Assembly: GCA_964430245.1 (NCBI GenBank)
Contig: CAYSEW010000002.1
Span: forward strand, 1 to 64,000
Origin: CAYSEW01 sp964430245
Lineage (GTDB): Bacteria > Bacteroidota > Bacteroidia > Flavobacteriales_D > Parvicellaceae
DNA length: 64,000 nucleotides
Reading direction: 5' to 3'
Both the position numbers and the translations under genes were made by a program. Within the stretch, counting starts at the first letter, position 1. Every line of letters starts with the position of its first letter. This document shows positions 1 to 8,699 of this stretch, piece after piece. The notes beneath the pieces were generated by a model. It made no database searches. It was not told the origin of the DNA and saw nothing but the letters and a program-made list of their open reading frames with translations.

Positions 1-2110
1 ATGACAGGTCAAAAACCCAAGCCCCTTGATCATTAATGTCGTAATAATCAATATTTAATTCATTCTTTATATATTCAATATTCGAACGCTGAGAGTAACT
101 AAGATCTGATAGACCTATAAAAGAATGATCTTTATATTTTTTGATGATTTCAACATATTCACCCTTGTATTTTCCTGACAACAAGATGACCGCATTTTTA
201 TCAATTACATTTATGTATTCATTCCTAAAAAGCACATAATTCCTCCTCCCAAATTGTATACAGGATTCCTCAAAAGAAATAATCGTATCATTTTGAATGA
301 CCAAACTCACATGCTTAGATGAATCCAAATCACAAAAAATGGATTTATTTAAATCCATATCATACCAATGATGCTTCACATTAAATAACATTGCTGCATG
401 ATCATTAAAAAACTCACTGTCTGAAATAAATAGATGTTCTTTACCTTTTATAAGATCAATAGCTACATGACCCTTTACATTATAAATTACAATTTGTTCT
501 TTACCTTTTAAATTAAAATCTTCACGAAGATCAATTATAAAAAGAGAGATAATGAATACTAATCCATAATTCAAAAATCTAAACCTCCTTAATGAAAATC
601 CTATTGAAATAAAAAGGATAGCTGCATATATTATATAAGTCTCTTTAATTGATATAGAAACTCCTTCAATCAATGAAAATGGCAATTGATCAATATACAT
701 TACAGAGTTATTGACCCATGCCACAATATGATTCATTAAAAATCCAATTATATTAGAAATAGGTGGATAAATACTTGTGATCAGTAATAAAACTCCCATT
801 ATCAATAATATAAAAGCTGAGGGAATCACTAATAAATTACTGATTAAAAAATAGGAAGGGAATTGATGAAAATACAAAAGACCTAATGGAAATGTTACTA
901 GCTGTGCTGCTAATGACACAGCAGTGATAGCCCATATATAATCTAAAAGTATATTTTTAAATTGTAGCTTATTATAGATTCTAGGTTGAAAAAATACGAT
1001 TCCTATTACAGCCAAATAGCTTAATTGAAATCCCACCTGCATTATTAAGAAAGGATCAATCATCAAAAGAAAAAATGCAGAAGCAGCTAAAGTATTGTAA
1101 ATATTTGCATTCCTTCCAGATGAATTTCCGATAATAATAAAGCTGAGCATTGTGGTTGCTCTAAGTACAGAAGGGCTAAGACCTGTCAATAATGCATAAG
1201 CCCATATAATCAATAAAATAATGAGCGTTTTTATAATAATTGATTTTCTGTGCCTAAAAATAAATGTCAAAATGCTATTAAATAGCATGTATATAATGCC
1301 TACATGCAAACCGGAAACAGCTAACACATGCATTGCTCCAGCACTAGAATAGGCATGCTTAATTTCATTATTCAATTCATCTTTATAACCTAATGTTAAA
1401 GCACTAGCAACAGCAAACTCTTGACCATTAATACCAGCTCTTTTAAATAAACTCAGAAAATAATTTCTTGCTCTATTGGAAAAATTAAAAATTGAATACT
1501 CATCTCTACTGATCAATTTCCATTGATCTTTTTTTATATATGACTGATCGTATATCTGATGAAACTGAAGAAATAGTTGATAATTGAACTGTCCTGGATT
1601 AACTGGTTTGTTTACTTTATTAAAATTAGTGCTAAATTGAATAATATCCCCTGGTAAAAGGTCTAAACTAGAAGAAGATTTCTCGATGTATAATAATGCT
1701 TTTCCATTTACATGAGCAACTTTATTCTCATGGATTATTTTATTTATCCTCACCTTACATTGAACAGATCTTAATTTATTAGCTATAGGACTATCCAACT
1801 CTGCTATATAAATTACATTTTCTTTATTCTGATAATGAAAATGGTCATTATAATTAAGGTCTGTATGGAATATAACAATGCAAATACCCCCAAATAAAAA
1901 ACAGAGATACAATGTAATTTCATGAAAATAATAATTAGAGAAATATTTCTTTTTATTCCTTCTAATAATTCCACCCAATCCGTAAATTATCCATAAAACA
2001 ATAAATGTATAATTGAAGAAATTAGATGACCATTCCTGATATATACTCAAGATAATTCCTAAAATAAATGGAATAAGAAACCTTAATAAGGGAATTTGAT
2101 GGGTAGTCAT
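1..2110 (-). CDS. comEC: ComEC/Rec2-family DNA uptake channel (3' end cut by window edge)
   Basis: This polytopic inner-membrane protein belongs to the ComEC/Rec2 family, which carries single-stranded DNA across the cytoplasmic membrane during natural transformation. Translation from the ATG at 2110 stays open to base 1 (about 703 codons), so the C-terminus lies outside the window. Two or three N-terminal membrane helices are followed by a soluble OB-like segment and then the Competence domain, marked by HVLAVSGLHVG near residue 260 and many hydrophobic segments after it. The last ~150 visible residues are soluble but show no HxHxDH metallo-beta-lactamase motif, so the nuclease-like domain of Gram-positive ComEC is absent or degenerate here. 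The gene is separated from the upstream minus-strand gene by a clear terminator, so it should have its own promoter. Confidence 0.9.
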   Translation of the reverse strand, partial: MTTHQIPLLRFLIPFILGIILSIYQEWSSNFFNYTFIVLWIIYGLGGIIRRNKKKYFSNYYFHEITLYLCFLFGGICIVIFHTDLNYNDHFHYQNKENVIYIAELDSPIANKLRSVQCKVRINKIIHENKVAHVNGKALLYIEKSSSSLDLLPGDIIQFSTNFNKVNKPVNPGQFNYQLFLQFHQIYDQSYIKKDQWKLISRDEYSIFNFSNRARNYFLSLFKRAGINGQEFAVASALTLGYKDELNNEIKHAYSSAGAMHVLAVSGLHVGIIYMLFNSILTFIFRHRKSIIIKTLIILLIIWAYALLTGLSPSVLRATTMLSFIIIGNSSGRNANIYNTLAASAFFLLMIDPFLIMQVGFQLSYLAVIGIVFFQPRIYNKLQFKNILLDYIWAITAVSLAAQLVTFPLGLLYFHQFPSYFLISNLLVIPSAFILLIMGVLLLITSIYPPISNIIGFLMNHIVAWVNNSVMYIDQLPFSLIEGVSISIKETYIIYAAILFISIGFSLRRFRFLNYGLVFIISLFIIDLREDFNLKGKEQIVIYNVKGHVAIDLIKGKEHLFISDSEFFNDHAAMLFNVKHHWYDMDLNKSIFCDLDSSKHVSLVIQNDTIISFEESCIQFGRRNYVLFRNEYINVIDKNAVILLSGKYKGEYVEIIKKYKDHSFIGLSDLSYSQRSNIEYIKNELNIDYYDINDQGAWVFDLS

Positions 2111-2124
2111 TGTGGGGTAACAAC

Positions 2125-2152
2125 AAAAAAGCCAGTCATAAGACTGGCTTTT
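2125..2152 (-). terminator. Rho-independent terminator, perfect 7-bp stem
   Basis: GCCAGTC and GACTGGC form a perfect 7-bp stem around the loop ATAA (2131-2148). It is flanked by A6 on one side and T4 on the other, so on the minus strand the hairpin is followed by a U-run. It lies between the stop of the Cys-rich gene (2183) and the start of comEC (2110). It should end the transcript of the Cys-rich gene. Confidence 0.85.
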
Positions 2153-2182
2153 CAATAATCTATTTAAGCAACTTTAGTAGTC

Positions 2183-2773
2183 TTATAATTGAGCAACTTT
2201 ATCACTTCCTTTAGTACAAGTTTTTTTGCTTTTAGTACAAGATGAAGCATCCTCTTTACATCCTTTCCAGTTCCCTTCCTCATCAAAGTGAGATAAACAC
2301 CATTCTTTTTCTTCTGCAGAACAACCTTTCTCATCGCACATCTTAGCACATTCTTCTTTAGTCATTTTAGAACATTCAGTCATGTCACATTTAGCCTTAC
2401 AGTTCTTTGCATCTTTAGAACAAGTTTTTGCATCTTTAGAACAGCTCTTAGCATCCTTAGAACACTTATCTGCTCCTTTTTTACAGCACTTATCACCTTT
2501 AGCACATTTTGCACTTTTACTACAAGATGTAGCACCTGTACAACCATCGTGTCCTTTACAGGATTGATGGTATTCATGCCCGTGATGTCCGCCTTTTTTA
2601 GCACTACAATTAGACATACATGTCATAAGACTCATGCCTAAAATCACTAAACCAGCTATAATTGAGGCATATGAAGCAAATTTAAATCCAGTTCCGAGAT
2701 TATCCGTTTTGGTTTTTGCTAATAAATAAACACCAGCAATAACAACTAATATAGGTAATGAAATACAAATCAT
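2183..2773 (-). CDS. Cys/Lys-rich membrane-anchored protein of unknown function
   Basis: I do not recognise a named family. The 196-residue protein opens with two hydrophobic segments (about residues 3-20 and 32-50), which should place it in a membrane. A His-rich stretch (GGHHGHEYHQ, ~62-71) follows. The remainder is extremely rich in Cys and Lys, including near-repeats of CSKDAK at about residues 103-125 and a segment CAKMCDEKGC near 142. Cysteines recur every 4-8 residues to the end. The spacing and the His patch suggest binding of soft metal ions or a redox role, but this is inference. The gene stands alone, with a terminator directly downstream. Cysteine content is unlike any neighbour, so the tail is either a metal sink or a disulfide-rich exported domain. 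Confidence 0.75.
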   Translation of the reverse strand: MICISLPILVVIAGVYLLAKTKTDNLGTGFKFASYASIIAGLVILGMSLMTCMSNCSAKKGGHHGHEYHQSCKGHDGCTGATSCSKSAKCAKGDKCCKKGADKCSKDAKSCSKDAKTCSKDAKNCKAKCDMTECSKMTKEECAKMCDEKGCSAEEKEWCLSHFDEEGNWKGCKEDASSCTKSKKTCTKGSDKVAQL

Positions 2774-2828
2774 ATTTTATAAATTTTTATTAAATTTTTC
2801 GTTAAAAACGATTAAAGATATAAAAATA

Positions 2829-4802
2829 TTATAAACCGTATTTATTCATGATCTGCTGAGCGATCTGCTTTCTGTGAACATCAGTTAAAGCTACATTATA
2901 AGCCCTTACTTCAACAACCTGAGATCTTGCATTATCACCAGGGTTTGAAAGTGAAGCAGCATTCAGCTTTAATCCATTATTTGATGTCAATGGAATATTT
3001 ACAGCAGCATCTGATGAAAGTGCTATATCTGAATCAGCAATAAATGCTTTCATGCCATCTACAGTACTGAATCTCAAAGTTAATAATCTAAAATCACTAC
3101 TTCTTCCTAAAGGCACGTCTAGGTCATTCATGTTATGACCAAATACAAGGTTGGAATTAGAATTAAAACCAACAGTTAATTGACCATAAGGCATTGGATC
3201 AGATCCCTGTAAAAATGTACCAGCATCAATTGCCTGACTAGTGATATTAGATACATAGTCACCCTCCACACCTAATTTTGTAGGCGAAGAAACTACCATG
3301 TATAAAGTATAGTTTGTATTGGTAAATAATGCACCAGGAATATCTAGCTCAGTACTAACATCCTGATCATAAGAACTAGAAGTACCATTAGCAGAGAAAT
3401 TACAGAAATCTATTGCAGGGTATCCATTTAAAGCATTAGGAACAAATACTGGTCTATTATCTGGATCCGAAGTACTTGCAATATTAACACCTCCATCATC
3501 TGGCCAGTTCTCAACAACTAATCCGCCAACATTACTACCATTGTATTGTCCAACAGCATAAACTCCTTGGTCTGGATCTGTAGCATTATTATAAGAAACA
3601 ATACCATTATTACTTGTATTGGCATCTTCAGCTTTTAAATATAAAACGGGAGCTGGAATATTACCATAAGCACCTTGAACTGGACCAATTGGCTCACAGC
3701 TTTCTATATCGTAAGTAGTTGCCAAATTAACAGAAACAATGTTATTACCATTAACAGCTCTACAAACATAAGATAACGGAACACCTGTTTCTATATTTCC
3801 AGCTGAGCCTAAGATTGTTACCAAGCTATTTACATTGTTACTGCCTATAGTGTATAATGTAGAAGTTGCATCACCACCCAATGCAAATAATTTAATATTT
3901 AAATTATCAAGGCTAGATAAATAGGAAGTATTCACATTAGCACTTGGTGCATTAGGAACTGCTGAGAAAGAAGCATTAATGCTTGATGATATAGCTGTCG
4001 CACTTGATGTAGATTCAACTAATAAATAAAATACCCTACCATAAGTAACATCCGAAATATAACATGCTGGATTACCAGGGCCTACATATTGCTCTAAATC
4101 TTCTGGAGTTACACTAGGAGCAAAAAGATCATCATAGCTAGCAGGTAGATCGAAACTCATTGTATAATAAGATTGAGACAATTTAACCAAAACACGGTTA
4201 TAATCATATGAATTAGTAAATCCTAATTCAGAATCAACAGCAACACCATAAGCATTAAAATCCAAACCTAAAGACATGGCTAATTGTTGTTCGGAATGAA
4301 CTTCTTGCATGCTAAAGCTAATATTAGAAGGAATAGCTGAATAAGATTGATTAGATATAATATCGTTCAATGCTGTTGCTACCTGTGATTTAACCACTTC
4401 ATTAACCGTAGCTGTAACATTCCAACCACCCGAAATAATATCAATAGAAAAAGTTCCTGAAGCCCTATCAACCACAATAACATCAGGTGTAGCATTGGTT
4501 AAAGAACCACCTTGCAATAAATTACCAGGATATACTACAGATGAATTAGGGTTAAATAATGGGAATTCCTGTAATCCTTGTATTACATTGTAGGTGTCTG
4601 TAGTACAAGCCCATAGACTATCTCCATTAACAACTGTATCAATTGTAGTAGACTTAGTTGAGACATTTTGAGGATCCTCAAATACTCCACCAAGGTCTAT
4701 AACTGATTGAAATGTTTTTTCTGCCCCTTTTTTTCTACATGAAATAAAAAGAACTGAAACAGATAAGATAGTTAGGGTAGATAGGAATAAGATCTTTTTC
4801 AT
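2829..4802 (-). CDS. Cholesterol-dependent-cytolysin-like lipoprotein with C-terminal LamG-like domain
   Basis: This is a predicted exported lipoprotein: signal peptide with lipobox ending FISC at Cys22. Residues ~60-370 match domains 1-3 of the thiol-activated (cholesterol-dependent) cytolysins. VVYPGNLLQGGSL (89-101) and VIVVDRASGTFSIDI (108-122) correspond to the conserved core after the start of mature CDCs. QSYYTMSFDL (210-219), the TPEDL motif (232-236) and YISDVTYGRVFYLLVEST (248-265) correspond to the YxSSVAYGR region. A later LGGD motif (308-311) and GVPLSYV (340-346) also align. There is no domain-4 undecapeptide (ECTGLAWEWWR in pneumolysin). Instead residues ~384-657 form a LamG/concanavalin-like jelly roll with a typical end, RAYNVALTDVHRKQ. 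CDC-like proteins are known from Bacteroidota. The target membrane is unknown. Family assignment is strong; pore formation is inferred. Confidence 0.85.
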   Translation of the reverse strand: MKKILFLSTLTILSVSVLFISCRKKGAEKTFQSVIDLGGVFEDPQNVSTKSTTIDTVVNGDSLWACTTDTYNVIQGLQEFPLFNPNSSVVYPGNLLQGGSLTNATPDVIVVDRASGTFSIDIISGGWNVTATVNEVVKSQVATALNDIISNQSYSAIPSNISFSMQEVHSEQQLAMSLGLDFNAYGVAVDSELGFTNSYDYNRVLVKLSQSYYTMSFDLPASYDDLFAPSVTPEDLEQYVGPGNPACYISDVTYGRVFYLLVESTSSATAISSSINASFSAVPNAPSANVNTSYLSSLDNLNIKLFALGGDATSTLYTIGSNNVNSLVTILGSAGNIETGVPLSYVCRAVNGNNIVSVNLATTYDIESCEPIGPVQGAYGNIPAPVLYLKAEDANTSNNGIVSYNNATDPDQGVYAVGQYNGSNVGGLVVENWPDDGGVNIASTSDPDNRPVFVPNALNGYPAIDFCNFSANGTSSSYDQDVSTELDIPGALFTNTNYTLYMVVSSPTKLGVEGDYVSNITSQAIDAGTFLQGSDPMPYGQLTVGFNSNSNLVFGHNMNDLDVPLGRSSDFRLLTLRFSTVDGMKAFIADSDIALSSDAAVNIPLTSNNGLKLNAASLSNPGDNARSQVVEVRAYNVALTDVHRKQIAQQIMNKYGL

Positions 4803-4852
4803 TAAATCGTGTATTAGTTAAATATTAAATCATTAATTCATTAAATTCTGTG

Positions 4853-4890
4853 CAAATATAAAAATTTAAAATTTAGTATGCAAACATACT
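4853..4890 (-). promoter_or_regulatory. Promoter of the cytolysin-like gene with overlapping inverted repeat
   Basis: On the minus strand TATATTTG (4853-4860) matches the Bacteroidota -7 consensus TAnnTTTG. TTTG (4881-4884) lies 20 bases upstream, as the -33 element. The -33 TTTG is exactly the loop of an inverted repeat, AGTATG-CAAA-CATACT (4875-4890), which could be an operator. The gene starts about 50 bases downstream. The promoter fit is good; regulator binding is inference. Confidence 0.55.
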
Positions 4891-4945
4891 TAATATTTAA
4901 ATAATTAGTTTAACAAATAGAAATTAGTCAAAATAAACTAACTAT

Positions 4946-6592
4946 TTATTTAGAAATAGTAAAATATTGTTCTCCGAAATAAGTACCTGAATTAATCTTA
5001 ACTATATAGACACCGTTAGACAAACTAGAAAGATCGAGATTCAAGTTCACCCAGCTATTATTAGTTAATAATTCTTGATGGATTATTTTACCAAAAACAT
5101 CGTAAACAATGAGCTCAGAATTTTCAAAATTAATGTATGAATCCTTGAAATCTATATTAATTTCCCCTGTTGATGTTGGATTTGGATATACAGTAAAGTC
5201 AAAATGATATTTATCAATCTGATCAAATACAGAAGCCGGTGGAGGATTGATTCCCTGACAAGGTAAAGTGTTTTCTATATGCAAAGAACCCTCATCAGCT
5301 ACCGCTACTCCATTGCCTCCAAAAAGATCTGTATTAGGCAATATAATATTTCCATTACAATCGGACGCAAAGACTTTTATTCTTCCTCCTCCTCCTCCTC
5401 CTCCAGGATCTCCATTATATCCAGAAAAAGCAGTAACCGTCTGATCACCACCACATCCCCAAGGGGCATTGTAAGAGCAATTAGTACCTAAACCTGCATA
5501 CCCGCCATTACCACCATTACCACCCATAGACTCCATATCTCCTACAATATAGTTAATGTCATATCCTATTAGAATAATACCACCACCTGAACCTCCACCT
5601 GCTCCTCCGCCTCCACCCGCTCCACAGGAAAAAGTCTTTTCACCGCAATCATTGCAAGGGTCAGAACAACAGCCTGTATTAGAGCTTTGGCCAGTTCCAC
5701 CATCACCACCATCACCACCAGCAGCACCATTATCACCATTTGCTGAAATCAAACCTTCAACAATTAAACTATCCGTATAAGCCATCAAGAGTACTAGACC
5801 ACCTCCATCTCCTCCAGTAAAACCAGAAGTTCCCTGAGAATAAGATCTTCCACCTCCTCCAGCACCACCACCACCAGAACCTAAATCAATATCCATTTGA
5901 TCATCAGTACCATAAGTAACACCTGGAGCACCTCCACTTTTACCATATCCAGCATTTACTGCATAAGCATTAGAAATAGGAATATTGCTTAAATTATAAC
6001 TATTTGATCCATCTCCACCAAATCCACCAATTTCTCCATAGCCTCCATAAGATCCTCCTCCTCCAGCTGAAGCTCCAGACCCTCCACCTATCATTCCCGC
6101 TTCATCAGCAGTAGACATACATTCTTGCTTTGGACCCGATCCTGTTCTGCCATCCTTACCTTCACTACCACCACCAGGACCATCTCCTGCATTTCCCTCT
6201 ACTCCACCTTCTACTTCTACTTGACCAGGAGAACTAGAGCTACTACATCCAGTTAAAGCAGAGGCATCACCTGTACTGCTAGACACCTGAGAACCAGAAG
6301 CACCACCTGAACCACCTTCATACCCAGCTCCATCACCATCTATATTACCATAAATAGCAATTTTGTCTGCATAGATCTTCAGTTCTCCACATCCGTTAGA
6401 AGAATATGGCTGAACTGTTACAGTTACATTAGATTCCACTATAAATTGACCTGTAACATAATAGCTACCGGACAATGTAGTATTGGTGGAAATAATGTAA
6501 TCACCAGTGATGATTGTGCTATCACACTGAGCACTAATTCCTGAATAAATAAATAAAATAGAGGTAGAGAAAAGTAGTTTTATATATCTCAT
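4946..6592 (-). CDS. Secreted glycine-rich protein with T9SS C-terminal sorting domain
   Basis: The 548-residue protein has a classical signal peptide ending near SGISAQ (residue 22). A short beta-rich N-terminal part comes next, then a long Gly/Ser-rich region (about residues 85-430) with runs such as GGGGGAGGGSGGG. The C-terminus (about 470-548) is a type A T9SS sorting domain: FTVYPNPTSTGEINI, then VYDVFGKII, then LSSLSNGVYIVKI. It should therefore be exported by Sec, cross the outer membrane through the type IX system and become anchored or released. Scattered Cys pairs occur in the Gly-rich part. No catalytic domain is visible; a structural, adhesive or matrix role is inferred. It lies downstream of dnaK in the same orientation, separated by a hairpin, and upstream of the cytolysin-like gene. 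Confidence 0.85.
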   Translation of the reverse strand: MRYIKLLFSTSILFIYSGISAQCDSTIITGDYIISTNTTLSGSYYVTGQFIVESNVTVTVQPYSSNGCGELKIYADKIAIYGNIDGDGAGYEGGSGGASGSQVSSSTGDASALTGCSSSSSPGQVEVEGGVEGNAGDGPGGGSEGKDGRTGSGPKQECMSTADEAGMIGGGSGASAGGGGSYGGYGEIGGFGGDGSNSYNLSNIPISNAYAVNAGYGKSGGAPGVTYGTDDQMDIDLGSGGGGAGGGGRSYSQGTSGFTGGDGGGLVLLMAYTDSLIVEGLISANGDNGAAGGDGGDGGTGQSSNTGCCSDPCNDCGEKTFSCGAGGGGGAGGGSGGGIILIGYDINYIVGDMESMGGNGGNGGYAGLGTNCSYNAPWGCGGDQTVTAFSGYNGDPGGGGGGGRIKVFASDCNGNIILPNTDLFGGNGVAVADEGSLHIENTLPCQGINPPPASVFDQIDKYHFDFTVYPNPTSTGEINIDFKDSYINFENSELIVYDVFGKIIHQELLTNNSWVNLNLDLSSLSNGVYIVKINSGTYFGEQYFTISK

Positions 6593-6598
6593 AAATGC

Positions 6599-6630
6599 TT
6601 TTTTATCTAATTATAAAATTAGACAAAAAA
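6599..6630 (-). terminator. Long AT-rich hairpin after dnaK
   Basis: Two 14-base arms (6599-6612 and 6617-6630) pair around the loop ATAA, with only one non-Watson-Crick position, which can be a G-U pair in RNA. The hairpin starts about 12 bases past the dnaK stop. A run of six U lies inside one arm, so it can act as a weak terminator in either direction. Confidence 0.5.
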
Positions 6631-6641
6631 GTTGTGAAATA

Positions 6642-8543
6642 CTATACCTCTTCAAAATCTACATCAGTAACTTCCTCATCTTTTGATTTTTTGGAAGCAT
6701 CTTCATCATTGTTTTCTTGAGAAGGATCAGCTCCATTAGGTTGAGAAGCATTATACATATCCTGGCTTGCAGCCTGAAATGCAGTATTCAGTTTCTCCAT
6801 AGAAGCATCTATAGCAGCTAGGTCTTTACTAGTATGCGCAGTCTTTAATTCTGTCAATGCTTCCTCGATTGGTTGCTTCTTCTCATCTGGAATTTTATCA
6901 CCAAACTCTTTTAGCTGTTTCTCTGTTTGAAAGATCATAGAATCAGCAGCATTTACTTTCTCCACTTCATCCTTGATTTTCTGATCAGCATCTGCATTTG
7001 CTTCTGCTTCTTCTTTCATTTTTGCTATTTCTTCATCCGAAAGCCCTGAAGATGCTTCAATTCTAATGGATTGCTCTTTATTGGTAGCCTTATCTAATGC
7101 TTTTACATTGATCAGACCATTAGCATCAATATCAAAAGAAACTTCAACTTGAGGAACTCCTCTTGGTGAAGGTGGAATTCCATCTAAATGAAATCTTCCA
7201 ATTGTTTTATTATCTGCGGCCATTGATCTTTCTCCTTGTAATACATGAATCTCAACCGATGGCTGATTATCTGCAGCAGTAGAGAAAACCTGTGATTTCT
7301 GAGTAGGAATAGTAGTATTTGAGTCAATCAATTTAGTAAACACCCCACCCATGGTCTCAATACCTAAAGAAAGAGGAGTTACATCTAATAAAAGGACATC
7401 CTTTACTTCACCAGTTAATACACCACCTTGAATAGCAGCACCTAAAGAAACCACCTCATCAGGATTAACCCCTTTAGATGGAGATTTTCCAAAAAATTTC
7501 TCAACTGATTCCTGAATAGCTGGGATTCTTGTAGAACCACCCACTAAAATAACTTCATCTATATCCGATGTAGATAAACCAGCACTTTTTAATGCAGATT
7601 TACATGGCTGAATAGTTCTTTTTACTAAATCATCAATCAATTGCTCAAATTGTGCTTTTGATAATGTTCTAACTAAGTGCTTAGGAACCCCATCAACAGG
7701 CATAATATAAGGTAAGTTAATTTCAGTTGAAGCAGATGAAGAAAGCTCAATTTTAGCTTTTTCTGCAGCTTCTTTTAATCTTTGTAATGCCATAGGGTCT
7801 TTCTTAAGATCAAGACCTTCATCTTTTTTAAATTCATCAGCCAACCAGTTAATGATCTTTTCATCAACATCATCACCACCAAGATGAGTGTCACCATCTG
7901 TAGACAATACTTCAAATACACCATCTCCTAATTCTAGAATAGAAACATCATGTGTACCACCACCAAAATCAAAAACAACGATTTTCATGTCTTTTCCTGT
8001 CTTATCCATTCCATAAGCAAGAGCAGCTGCAGTAGGCTCATTGATGATTCTTTCCACCTTTAAACCAGCTATTTCACCAGCCTCTTTAGTAGCCTGACGC
8101 TGAGAATCATTAAAATAAGCAGGCACTGTTATTACAGCTCCATTGACTTCCTGACCTAAATAATCCTCTGCAGTTTTTTTCATTTTCTGAAGAACCATTG
8201 CAGAGATCTCCTGTGGAGAATATTTTCTATCATTGATCTGAATTCTAGGAGTATTATTGTCTCCTTTAACTATTTGATAAGGAACACGACCTATTTCTTT
8301 ACTTACTTCATCAAAACGATTACCCATGAATCGTTTGATAGAATAGATTGTATTTACTGGATTAGTAATTGCCTGTCTCTTTGCAGGGTCACCTACTTTT
8401 CTCTCTCCCCCTTCTACAAATGCAACAACTGAAGGAGTTGTTCTTTTACCTTCACTATTTGGAATGACCACAGGTTCATTTCCTTCCATTACAGAAACAC
8501 AAGAATTTGTTGTTCCTAAATCTATACCAATAATTTTTCCCAT
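6642..8543 (-). CDS. dnaK: Chaperone DnaK (Hsp70)
   Basis: ATP-driven Hsp70 chaperone of the cytoplasm, 633 residues, the usual length. The ATPase domain is complete: phosphate-1 loop IGIDLGTTNSCV (residues 4-15), phosphate-2 loop VFDFGGGTHDVSI (~190-202) and the adenosine-binding segment GGSTRIPAIQ (~336-345). The substrate-binding domain follows from about residue 385 (DVTPLSLGIETMGG). The helical lid then ends in the acidic tail EEVTDVDFEEV, like the EEVTD-type tails of other DnaK proteins. Neither grpE nor dnaJ is adjacent. No CIRCE element is visible in the 157-base upstream region. Confidence 0.98.
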   Translation of the reverse strand: MGKIIGIDLGTTNSCVSVMEGNEPVVIPNSEGKRTTPSVVAFVEGGERKVGDPAKRQAITNPVNTIYSIKRFMGNRFDEVSKEIGRVPYQIVKGDNNTPRIQINDRKYSPQEISAMVLQKMKKTAEDYLGQEVNGAVITVPAYFNDSQRQATKEAGEIAGLKVERIINEPTAAALAYGMDKTGKDMKIVVFDFGGGTHDVSILELGDGVFEVLSTDGDTHLGGDDVDEKIINWLADEFKKDEGLDLKKDPMALQRLKEAAEKAKIELSSSASTEINLPYIMPVDGVPKHLVRTLSKAQFEQLIDDLVKRTIQPCKSALKSAGLSTSDIDEVILVGGSTRIPAIQESVEKFFGKSPSKGVNPDEVVSLGAAIQGGVLTGEVKDVLLLDVTPLSLGIETMGGVFTKLIDSNTTIPTQKSQVFSTAADNQPSVEIHVLQGERSMAADNKTIGRFHLDGIPPSPRGVPQVEVSFDIDANGLINVKALDKATNKEQSIRIEASSGLSDEEIAKMKEEAEANADADQKIKDEVEKVNAADSMIFQTEKQLKEFGDKIPDEKKQPIEEALTELKTAHTSKDLAAIDASMEKLNTAFQAASQDMYNASQPNGADPSQENNDEDASKKSKDEEVTDVDFEEV

Positions 8544-8641
8544 TGTATGATGTATTAAATTAAATTCAATTTAGCATTGTTCAATTCCTATGCCATTACG
8601 CTATTGCTGACAAATTCTATTGCAAAAACATTATTTTATGT

Positions 8642-8667
8642 AAAAATTGGCAGTATTATTACTGACA
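8642..8667 (-). promoter_or_regulatory. Possible regulatory site upstream of dnaK
   Basis: An imperfect inverted repeat (TGGCAGTA-TTAT-TACTGACA on the plus strand, 8648-8667) lies about 100 bases upstream of dnaK. The 24 bases at 8642-8665 recur with two differences at 48592-48615, upstream of another minus-strand gene. No known heat-shock operator matches. Function is a guess. Confidence 0.2.
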
Positions 8668-8699
8668 TATAGACAGAATCAACATAAAACACAGCTAAA

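Noticed and set aside
5279..5780. Open frames on the plus strand opposite the glycine-rich gene (Ser-rich and Pro-rich)
   Set aside because: They are antisense mirrors of the Gly codons in a strongly supported gene with signal peptide and T9SS domain.
8544..8699. CIRCE (HrcA operator) before dnaK
   Set aside because: No TTAGCACTC-N9-GAGTGCTAA sequence or close variant is present.
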